The notes under the pieces are model-generated. The model was not told the DNA's origin. It saw only the letters and a program-made list of their open reading frames with translations, and searched no databases. 64,000 nt of DNA from Halovenus halobia (lineage in GTDB: Archaea > Halobacteriota > Halobacteria > Halobacteriales > Haloarculaceae): the NCBI RefSeq assembly GCF_051414135.1, contig NZ_JBLKOA010000001.1:186001-250000 (forward strand), given 5' to 3'. Positions 39,883 to 47,323 of this stretch are shown here, piece after piece; position 1 is the first letter of the stretch, and every line of letters begins with the position of its first letter. The position numbers and the translations under genes are program-made.

Positions 39883-42755
39883 TCGAACAGTTCCTCGAAG
39901 ACCTTCTTCTGTGCGGACCTGAGATGTTGGTGGTAAGTCGGCCGAGAGATATCCATCGCCTCGGCGAGTTCGTTCCCGTCGACCTCTCGGGGCCAGTCGA
40001 AAAAGCCCCCGAGATACGCAGTCCGGAGGGCCGTCTCCTGTCGGTCGGTGAACCGGTCGCTGAGCGCCGCACGGAACTCCTGTCTGGTCTCGACCGGCCG
40101 TTCGCGCTCGTGATAGCCCAGCAGTTCCGTACTCGGGTACTGGTTTTCGACGAGTTCGAAGAGGTCTCGCGCCTCGGCCTCGTAGGGCAGTTCGACAATA
40201 AACCGCGCCGTGCCGTGTTCGGCGGTGACCTCCCGCGGCACAGCGCCGTACTCAGTCAGCATCGCGAGCAGGGAGTCCTCGACGGTCAGTTCGAGCAGAC
40301 ACTCCTCTTCGTGGTCGACGATACAGGTCACACTCTGGACCGCAACGTCTTCCTCAGCGATTGCGATGAGTTCATCGGCTGCGACACCGCGGGCGGTGAG
40401 ATAGAGTCGGATTGACCCGTCCGAACTGTAGTCTGTCCCTGCCGATTCGAGCACGCAGTCAGTCGCGCCCGAGAGTCGGCTGAACAACAGTTCCTGGTCA
40501 GAGATCGAGAACTCCAGTTCGATGATTTCTGTCGCGTCGAGAATCCGGCCGCGTTCGATGGCATTGATTGCGTTTGCGATGACTCGTCCGAGCGATTCGA
40601 GCACGATTCGTTCACGCTCGTCGAGTGCGTCTTGCTCCTCGGCGAGCACGGTCAACACGCCGTAGTTGGCGTCCTTGTACACGAGGGGGATAGCGATGAG
40701 TGAGTTGACTCCACTGTCGCCGGCAATCTCGGCCCAGGGGCCCGCACCGGCGCTATCGAAGTCAGTGAGTATCTGCGGTTCCTGCTCGTTGTAGGCACGA
40801 CTGACTGGTTCGTTACCGCCAACGAGGGGGAACGACCGGCCACGGACTGGTACTGCGGCCGAGCCAGACCACGCCGATGGACTGAGCGTCTCCGCCGCAA
40901 CGTCTGGCTGGCCAATCCACGCGAAGGCGTATGGCTCCGCTGCGGCGAGTTGCTCGACGACGCCATCTTCGAGTTCCTCACGGGTCTGTGCCTGGACGAG
41001 CACTTCGACAGTGTTCTGGACGAGGCCGTTGACGCGGTCGAGCACTCGCTCGGTGTGTTCCTGTGCCTCACGGACGTCCTGTTCGCGTTTGGCCCGCATA
41101 CAGGCCGCCGCAGCACTGGTCGCCAGCAGCGCAAGCATCTGCTCGTCTCGCTCGTCGAAGGCGTTGGCTTCGGTTGTCGAGACACTGATTGTGCCGTGAA
41201 CGCCCACCGGATAGTACATGACTGAGGCACCGGCACCCAGCGCTGGTGGCCCTTCGCCCTCCCCGAGGCTGTTGATAGTTCGCGGTTCGCCGGACGCGAA
41301 CACTTCTCCGGGGTTGCCCTCACCGACATCGTAAACTGGACGCTCGCCGAGTACGTCGGCAGCTTCATCGGTCATCGCCGCAGGAATGAGTGTTCCCGCG
41401 TCGCTATCGTACAGTCTGAAGACACTGAGGTCGAATCCAAGCAGGTCTTTGGCGGCGTTGACCGCAATCTCTGCGACGTGCTCGCGGTCGCGGGCCTGCA
41501 TCAGCGACCGTGTCGTGTCGAGAATGCCCGCGAGTTGTTCCTGTGCGGCCTGGCGCTCGGTCATGTCACGGCCGACCGTCGCGGCCCCGGTGACAGCCCC
41601 ACTGTCGTCACGAAGCGGCGCGTTCGAGAACTCGTAGGGATATTGCTGCCCTTCGTGTACCGCCATCGTTGCCTCGACTGAACTTCCAACGCCGTCGAGT
41701 GCGTTTTCGATCGCTTCGGTCACGGCTGCTCGGTCCTCTTCGACCATGAACTCCGCTGGCCGTCTCCCCTCGATATCGGTACCGGCCAGTTCCTCGAAGC
41801 GCTCGTTCCAGCGGATCAACCGGCCACCGTTATCGGTCGCGAACAGTGGGTCCGGGAGGCTGTCCATCAGACTCTCGGTGAAGGCGCGCTGCTGGTCGAG
41901 TTCTTCCTCGTAGGCCTGTTGTTCGAGCAGATAGCCAATCCAGTCGGTCACCACCTCTGCGAAGTGTCGGTCGCCGTCGGTGAACGCCGACTGCTGCGCC
42001 GTGTCGTCGACGAAACAGATCGTCCCGTACTGTTCGTCGTCGACGGTTACCGTCGCACCGAGATAACACTGCAGGTCCCACTGTTCGTAGCGCTCGTCCG
42101 GGATGGTATCACTCTCGGTGACATCGCCGACTGACAGTGTTTCGCCGGCAGCGATAGTGTACTGGCAGTAGGTTTCCGAGAGCGGTGTCTGCTTGCCCGG
42201 CGTCAGTTCCGGATGGTCACCGACACTCGTGACAATTTCCTGCTGGTCGTCGGTGATACGGGAGAGAAACGCGCTCGACGTGTCGAGTTGCTCGAGACCT
42301 GCGGTCAGCAGTGCGTCGATCTTTGCGTCCCGCGAGAGTTCGCGGTCGGTTGCAATTTCGTGGAGTTCCTTCAGCGGAAAATCGGCCGGTTGAGCCTGCT
42401 GGCCGCCGTCAGTTGTCATCGGTGCAGGCTCGAGACACTGCATGACTGCGTGGCGAAGCCCAGCAACGGCACCAGCCCCGTCACGCCTGACAACATCCGT
42501 TACGCCGGCGTCGTACAGTTCGGCCGCGTCGGCCTCGCTGTCGATGTAGAGTACTGATGGAACAGACTGGCTACCGAGCGCAGCAGCCAACTCGGTGCCG
42601 TCCGCACCGGCAACGCCGACCAGACACGCACCGCTGGCCGCTTCGACTGTTGCAACACGCTGTACGTCGATGGGCTCCTCGGCGAACGCCGTTGTCAACC
42701 GCTCGAACAACCCGTCGTCTGCACCGACCACACAAACCTGCGTCGTCGCGCTCAT
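39879..42755 (-). CDS. Bat-like multi-sensor transcription regulator (receiver-like, GAF, PAS, GAF, GAF, HTH_10)
   Basis: A 958-residue soluble protein. The N-terminal 115 residues resemble a degenerate receiver domain. Then a GAF (about 130-290), a PAS (about 300-405; FAEVVTDWIGYLLEQQ precedes it), two further GAF domains (about 415-560 and 580-740), the bacterio-opsin-activator domain (about 745-890) and a C-terminal HTH_10 (LTEYGAVPREV, then ELAEAMDISRPTYHQHLRSA). This is the layout of Bat, the redox/light-linked activator of bop in Halobacterium. GAF and PAS domains are sensors; the ligand is not evident. It lies 2.1 kb from sopI, so control of the rhodopsin genes is possible but unproven. 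Confidence 0.9.
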   Translation of the reverse strand: MSATTQVCVVGADDGLFERLTTAFAEEPIDVQRVATVEAASGACLVGVAGADGTELAAALGSQSVPSVLYIDSEADAAELYDAGVTDVVRRDGAGAVAGLRHAVMQCLEPAPMTTDGGQQAQPADFPLKELHEIATDRELSRDAKIDALLTAGLEQLDTSSAFLSRITDDQQEIVTSVGDHPELTPGKQTPLSETYCQYTIAAGETLSVGDVTESDTIPDERYEQWDLQCYLGATVTVDDEQYGTICFVDDTAQQSAFTDGDRHFAEVVTDWIGYLLEQQAYEEELDQQRAFTESLMDSLPDPLFATDNGGRLIRWNERFEELAGTDIEGRRPAEFMVEEDRAAVTEAIENALDGVGSSVEATMAVHEGQQYPYEFSNAPLRDDSGAVTGAATVGRDMTERQAAQEQLAGILDTTRSLMQARDREHVAEIAVNAAKDLLGFDLSVFRLYDSDAGTLIPAAMTDEAADVLGERPVYDVGEGNPGEVFASGEPRTINSLGEGEGPPALGAGASVMYYPVGVHGTISVSTTEANAFDERDEQMLALLATSAAAACMRAKREQDVREAQEHTERVLDRVNGLVQNTVEVLVQAQTREELEDGVVEQLAAAEPYAFAWIGQPDVAAETLSPSAWSGSAAVPVRGRSFPLVGGNEPVSRAYNEQEPQILTDFDSAGAGPWAEIAGDSGVNSLIAIPLVYKDANYGVLTVLAEEQDALDERERIVLESLGRVIANAINAIERGRILDATEIIELEFSISDQELLFSRLSGATDCVLESAGTDYSSDGSIRLYLTARGVAADELIAIAEEDVAVQSVTCIVDHEEECLLELTVEDSLLAMLTEYGAVPREVTAEHGTARFIVELPYEAEARDLFELVENQYPSTELLGYHERERPVETRQEFRAALSDRFTDRQETALRTAYLGGFFDWPREVDGNELAEAMDISRPTYHQHLRSAQKKVFEELFD

Positions 42756-42879
42756 GGGTGATAGATACTAACTCATTAGGTATAGGCGGGCATAAATACT
42801 CTGCTGGCGGCGGGGTTCTGCGAGCAAAGATAGCCGCAAACTCCTTGGGTACTGTCTCAGGGCTGGCAACTGCCAGGAG

Positions 42880-44571
42880 TTAGTCCATCAGGTCGTCGTT
42901 TTTCTGCAGGTGTTCGAGAATATTTTCGTGTGCAGCGCCGTTCGAGCCCAGCAACTCCTTGCGCTCGTCGGAATCGAACTCAACCGTGTACGGCTCCCCG
43001 TGGCGGTCGGTGAGCGTCGCGCCGGCGGCCCGGGCAATCACGACGCCTGCGGCGACGTCCCACGGATAAGTGCCGTATTCCCAGGTCCCTTCGGCGCTTC
43101 CGTTCGCGAGATAACAGAGACTGAGCGCGGCCGACCCGAGTGCTCGCACACCGCGAGTCTGTTGATAGAAGTGCGTGAGGAACTCTCCGTCTGGGTCCCA
43201 GCCCGAGAGCAGCATGCTCTCGTCGAGTTCCGAGCGGTTGCTGACGTGGATTTTCTTGTCGCCTTTGTAGGCGTCGCCGCCGGCAACAGCGTGGAACATC
43301 TCGTCGGTTTCGGGAACGTAAATGACGCCCATGACGGGTTCGTCGTCTTCGATAAGTCCAATCGAGATGGAGTACTGTGGATTCCCGTGTGCGAAGTTCC
43401 CCGTCCCGTCGACGGGGTCGATAACCCACTTGAAGTCGCTCGACCCGTCCTTGAATTCGGCTTCCTCCGAGAAGATTGCGTGATCCGGGAACTCGTTTTC
43501 GATAATCGTCGTGATAATTTTGTTCGCCTGGTGGTCGGCCTCGGTGACGATGTCGGATTTGTTGGTTTTGACCGTGACATCCTCGACACGGCCGTGGAGT
43601 TCTCGCAGCGGTTCGCCCGCGCTGCGTGCGGCCTCAGTTGCGACATCACGAGCCTTCTCGACGACACTCTGTTCCTCGGCCGGGAAGTCGTCGTCGAGCA
43701 GTTCGCGCGGCCCATCGGGGTCGTCGCGGATTCCCCAGCTGAGTTTCTCGGTCATCGCTGTCATGAACTGGTCGTCGTAACTCGTTCTGACGACGTGCGC
43801 GCGGCCCTCGGCACCGGTGACATCGATAACATCACCGCCGCTGACAATCTTGTGTGCGCGCCCGCCATCGACGAGGAGGCTGGCCTGCTCTCGGCTGACA
43901 ACCTTGATGTCTGCGTCCGCGGAGACGACTATCGGACGCACACCCATACTGTGTGTCTGCAGCGGCGTAATCTGGAGGGTGTGGTTGTCTGCAGACATAT
44001 GAATTGGGCCGCCCGCAGAGAGGGCAACACCGGTCGAGCCCGTCGGTGTCGAGATAGCGAGCCCTGTCCCTTCGTACTGGCCGACGTACTCGCCGTCGAC
44101 GAAGACGTCGAGTCGGGTAATCTTCCGGTCAAATGGGTTCTCCGGTGGGACGTGCTGGAGCATCACGTCGTTGATACCGGTCGCGTCGACACCCGGCGCG
44201 TCGACGTGGAGCTTCTGGCGGCTGTCGACGGTCGCTCGGCCGCTGACGACTTCGTCTAGCGCTGCTTCGAGTTCTTCGAGTTCGACACGCGCCAGGAAGG
44301 CCAGCGACCCGGCGTTGACGCCGAGTTGCGGGATGCCAAGCGGTGTGAACAGTTTGATCCCTTCGAGGAACGTTCCGTCACCGCCCAGTGTGACGCCAAG
44401 CGTTGCCCTGTCAGGGTCGTAGGCGTCGCCGATGTCCTCGCCGAGTTCGACGACAGAGACATCGATGTCCTTTTTCGCTGCCCAGTCCTGCAGCCGCTCC
44501 AGGGGTTCTCCCCCGTCGGGACTTGTGAGAACGATAATCTTGTCCGTGGTTGCCAGTCTTCGTCCTTGCAT
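42880..44571 (-). CDS. Fused NAD kinase and inositol-monophosphatase-family (NADP phosphatase-like) protein
   Basis: A single 563-residue frame. Residues 1-275 are an NAD kinase: GGDGT (63-67), ND (134-135) and TPTGSTGVALSAGGPI (175-190). Residues 300-563 are an IMPase-family phosphatase: metal ligands EEAE (369-372), DPVDGTGNF (385-393) and WDVAAG (504-509), all intact. The kinase phosphorylates NAD to NADP. An IMPase domain fused to it is known in Methanocaldococcus as a NADP phosphatase, so this protein may both make and hydrolyse NADP. Fructose-1,6-bisphosphatase or inositol phosphatase activity is an alternative. A TATA-like site about 29 bp upstream suggests a leaderless mRNA. Confidence 0.93.
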   Translation of the reverse strand: MQGRRLATTDKIIVLTSPDGGEPLERLQDWAAKKDIDVSVVELGEDIGDAYDPDRATLGVTLGGDGTFLEGIKLFTPLGIPQLGVNAGSLAFLARVELEELEAALDEVVSGRATVDSRQKLHVDAPGVDATGINDVMLQHVPPENPFDRKITRLDVFVDGEYVGQYEGTGLAISTPTGSTGVALSAGGPIHMSADNHTLQITPLQTHSMGVRPIVVSADADIKVVSREQASLLVDGGRAHKIVSGGDVIDVTGAEGRAHVVRTSYDDQFMTAMTEKLSWGIRDDPDGPRELLDDDFPAEEQSVVEKARDVATEAARSAGEPLRELHGRVEDVTVKTNKSDIVTEADHQANKIITTIIENEFPDHAIFSEEAEFKDGSSDFKWVIDPVDGTGNFAHGNPQYSISIGLIEDDEPVMGVIYVPETDEMFHAVAGGDAYKGDKKIHVSNRSELDESMLLSGWDPDGEFLTHFYQQTRGVRALGSAALSLCYLANGSAEGTWEYGTYPWDVAAGVVIARAAGATLTDRHGEPYTVEFDSDERKELLGSNGAAHENILEHLQKNDDLMD

Positions 44572-44894
44572 TGCTACTACGAACGTGTGAGGCTTGTTTA
44601 ATAGTTACTTTGGCGGGTATTTTATGTATCTGTCTCAGAGAGAGGTTGCCACCCCCGCGCTTGCCGTGGATTTGCTCCGTGAAACCGTAGCAAAATTTAC
44701 CGTAAACACAAGAAATCGCTCCGACACCCCTGAATAAACAATAATTATATTCTTCACCGTTCAGCTTGGCTACACTCACCAGTTCAGCGCTCCACCGGGT
44801 GTGGCCACTGGTATACCCAGCTAGAATTATACGCGCTGTGATATATCATAGGAGAAACGAAACTATTGTAGGCATCTGCTGAGAAGGTGGGAGT
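44572..44894. other. Non-coding divergent region between the NAD kinase fusion and the CBS gene
   Basis: 323 bp, AT-rich, with no gene seen on either strand and no tRNA-like fold. The left end carries a probable TATA (near 44595-44604) for the NAD kinase gene. The right end carries GGTGGG a few bases before the CBS ATG, a usable Shine-Dalgarno. The middle holds several AT runs that could be further promoter elements. A small RNA cannot be excluded by eye. Confidence 0.5.
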
Positions 44895-45344
44895 ATGGCC
44901 GTAATCGATATTGCACGGACCACTGTTGTCACCGCCAGTCCAGATACCTCCGTTGCGGACGTCGTACGGAAGCTTCACGATGAGGAAGTCGCCGGTCTCG
45001 TTGTCGTCAACGACGGAAAGCCGCTCGACCTAGTGACGAGTCGCGACCTGCTCCCTGCGGTCCTCGACGACCAGTTCGACGCGGAGAGCACACCGGTCGA
45101 GGAGTTCATCGACGGCGACATCCCAACTGTCGAGGCGGACGAGGGGATGTACGACACTGTCGAGGTGATGTCCGAGCGCGGTATTCGGCGACTTCCGGTC
45201 GTCGAGGACGGGCAACTCGTCGGAATCATCTCTATCAGCGACGTCGTTGTCCTGCTGGGTATGGAACTCCAGCACGTTGCGACTGCGATTCGGAGTTCCT
45301 CACCGGCCTACGAGCGCGACGGCTTCGATTACTACGACGGCTGA
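44895..45344 (+). CDS. CBS-pair domain protein
   Basis: A 149-residue cytosolic protein made of two CBS motifs (about 8-60 and 72-128), with the typical endings VVVNDGKPLDLVTSRDLLPA and LPVVEDGQLVGIISISDVVV. CBS pairs bind adenosine nucleotides (AMP, ATP, SAM or NADH) and regulate partner proteins. No catalytic domain is attached. It is divergent from the NAD kinase fusion across 323 bp, so nucleotide sensing linked to that enzyme is a testable idea. Confidence 0.9.
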   Translation: MAVIDIARTTVVTASPDTSVADVVRKLHDEEVAGLVVVNDGKPLDLVTSRDLLPAVLDDQFDAESTPVEEFIDGDIPTVEADEGMYDTVEVMSERGIRRLPVVEDGQLVGIISISDVVVLLGMELQHVATAIRSSSPAYERDGFDYYDG

Positions 45345-45478
45345 CGGCCCCACCCCAGCCAAACCGCTTTTCGTACCGACTTTTCCTGACAGTTGTGACG
45401 GGAGTTCCATCTCTGCGCCCTCTGGGATATCGACGGCGGTGTACAGATATTTATTCGCGGGCCACCTCCCGGTAGGTA

Positions 45479-46219
45479 ATGGGTGGGTACGTGTGTACCG
45501 TCGCTGGTGGCAACGGCGGTGTTGGAAAGACGACGACGGCAATCAACCTCGGCGCGGCGCTCGCGGCGCGCGGCTACGAGACAGTTGTCGTCGACGCAGA
45601 CCTGGCAATGCCAAACGTTGCTGACCTGCTCGGTGTCGATGTCGACACCTCTCTCCACGATGTCCTCGCCGGGTCGGCAACGCTCAGTGAGACACTCACC
45701 GACGCCGGCGGTCTGACGATTATCCCCGGCGAGACGAGTCTCGACGCCTACGCCGGCGCCGACCCGAAGAAACTCCCGAAGGTCGTCAACACACTTGCCC
45801 GCACGTACGACGCCGTGCTGATTGATACTGCTGCCGGCCTGAGCACCGAAACGACGATACCGCTGGAACTCGCTGATGGCGTCGTTCTCGTTACGACACC
45901 AGACCACGTCTCGCTGACAGATACCGGCAAAACTGGCACACTCTCGGAGATGGTTGATAGTCCAATCCTCGGTGCGTTGCTCGTCCGCGCGACTGCAGAG
46001 ACGCCGATCGCAGATATCGACGCGGAGTTCGATTTCCCGCTGCTCGGCGGGATTCCAGAGGATTACGACGCTGTGGGGGCCGAACCGATGGTCACGAACG
46101 CCCCTGATAGCCCGGCGGCCGCGGCGTATCGCGACCTCGCCGACGAACTTGCGCCTGTCTTTTTCGAGGGCGCAGCTATCGAAGCTGTCGACCTCGTCCC
46201 ACGCGAGTGGATCGGGTAG
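45479..46219 (+). CDS. MinD/ParA-type ATPase with an altered Walker A
   Basis: A 246-residue P-loop ATPase of the MinD family. The Walker A is GNGGVGKTTT (residues 11-20): the P-loop Lys17 is present but the family's signature Lys at the start of the motif is Asn12. Switch-like DADLAMPNVADLL (39-51) and IDTAAGLS are normal. No clear C-terminal amphipathic membrane helix is seen, though the end (AIEAVDLVPREWI) could be one. Haloarchaea have several MinD paralogues that position polar structures. A TATA-like TTTATT about 28 bp upstream supports a leaderless start. Confidence 0.88.
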   Translation: MGGYVCTVAGGNGGVGKTTTAINLGAALAARGYETVVVDADLAMPNVADLLGVDVDTSLHDVLAGSATLSETLTDAGGLTIIPGETSLDAYAGADPKKLPKVVNTLARTYDAVLIDTAAGLSTETTIPLELADGVVLVTTPDHVSLTDTGKTGTLSEMVDSPILGALLVRATAETPIADIDAEFDFPLLGGIPEDYDAVGAEPMVTNAPDSPAAAAYRDLADELAPVFFEGAAIEAVDLVPREWIG

Positions 46220-46645
46220 TCACTCGCGGATGTTCGCCAGAAATTCCTCGAAGACGTCCTGGCAGTCTCCACAGAGTGTGTAGTTCGCATACGCCGGCAA
46301 TCCTCCGCCGGGCCGGCGGTAGAGTTCGACGCCTACCACTGGCTGGTCACAGTCGTTGCCACAGAAACTGCAGTTATCACTGACTTCCCGGTAGCCAGCA
46401 CCGAGTGGCTGGTCGGGGTCGACCGGTGGCTGGTCGTGGTCTGTCCAGGTGTCCAGCAGCGCAACCGGTTCGGCCGCACACTCCGGGCAGTGCGTTAGCC
46501 CACCACCGGTCAGTCCGTCGAGTGTTTGCTCGTCCGATTCGGGATAGGTCTGGAGTGCGAGCACCTGCTCGCTCAGCCCTGCGCCACAGGCCGTGCACTG
46601 CTCGCCAACCCCGCTGTCAGTCTCTGTGCGTGACTCACTGCTCAT
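46220..46645 (-). CDS. Multi-CxxC zinc-binding protein, unknown function
   Basis: A 141-residue protein with four cysteine knuckles: CTACG (about 17-21), CPECA, CSFCGNDC and CGDC, enough for two zinc sites. Residues between are acidic and Pro-rich. The start at 46645 (MSSESRTETDSG) is chosen because the upstream frame is not zinc-finger-like and would run into the neighbouring promoter. Its stop directly abuts that of the MinD-like gene with no spacer. No function is recognised. Confidence 0.8.
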   Translation of the reverse strand: MSSESRTETDSGVGEQCTACGAGLSEQVLALQTYPESDEQTLDGLTGGGLTHCPECAAEPVALLDTWTDHDQPPVDPDQPLGAGYREVSDNCSFCGNDCDQPVVGVELYRRPGGGLPAYANYTLCGDCQDVFEEFLANIRE

Positions 46646-46765
46646 ATCCCCAGTCGTAGTCCCAGCGGTATAGTGCTGTGTCAGACGGACGACTGTCGTC
46701 TGTCTGCCGCCAACGCGGGCCCCAAAACGAAGACGGTATGAGGCACCTCCTGTATTGAATGTATA

Positions 46766-47323
46766 ATGACTGGCCAGGGAGACGCCGATCACGAAAATGC
46801 ACTGCAGGACGTGATCGCTGTCGACGCCGACGACAACAAAGAAGGAATGGTCAACCGACTGGACGCACACACCGGCGACGGTATTCGCCACCGCGCATTT
46901 ACGACGCTTCTGTTCGACGGTGACGGACGTATTCTGCTCGCTCAGCGGAGCCCAGACAAACGACTCTGGGATACGTTCTGGGACGGTACCGTCGCTTCAC
47001 ACCCCGTCGAAGGACAATCGCAGGTCGAGGCCGCGACGGTCCGCCTCGAAGAAGAACTCGGGATTGCTCCCGAGCAGTACGACAATCTGGAGGTGACTGA
47101 CCGCTTCGAGTACAAACGATATTACGAGAACGCCGGCGTCGAGCACGAGGTCTGTGCCGTTCTCAACGCGACGCTCGAGGATACGAGTCTCGACCCCGAC
47201 CCCGAAGAAGTCGGCGGCATCATGTGGGTACCATACGAGCGCCTGCACGAGAATCCGCAGTGGTATCGACAGCTGCGACTCTGCCCGTGGTTCGAGATTG
47301 CAATGCGCCGAGATGTCGAGTAA
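46766..47323 (+). CDS. Type 1 isopentenyl-diphosphate isomerase homologue lacking the catalytic Cys
   Basis: A 185-residue Nudix-fold protein aligned with type 1 IPP isomerase: HRAFTTLLFDGDGRILLAQR, then WDGTVASHP (72-80), VEAATVRLEEELGI and VEHEVCAVL (125-133). Catalytic Glu126 and Glu128 and metal-ligand His79 are kept. However, the position of the catalytic Cys67 of the E. coli enzyme is Ala77. IDI interconverts IPP and DMAPP for archaeal lipid and retinal-precursor synthesis. Without the Cys it may have another Nudix function, or the type 2 enzyme elsewhere may do this job. Confidence 0.85.
   Translation: MTGQGDADHENALQDVIAVDADDNKEGMVNRLDAHTGDGIRHRAFTTLLFDGDGRILLAQRSPDKRLWDTFWDGTVASHPVEGQSQVEAATVRLEEELGIAPEQYDNLEVTDRFEYKRYYENAGVEHEVCAVLNATLEDTSLDPDPEEVGGIMWVPYERLHENPQWYRQLRLCPWFEIAMRRDVE

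Noticed and set aside
42910..44259. A 449-codon open frame antisense to the NAD kinase fusion
   Set aside because: All catalytic motifs are in the minus-strand frame; the plus frame is a codon-bias shadow.
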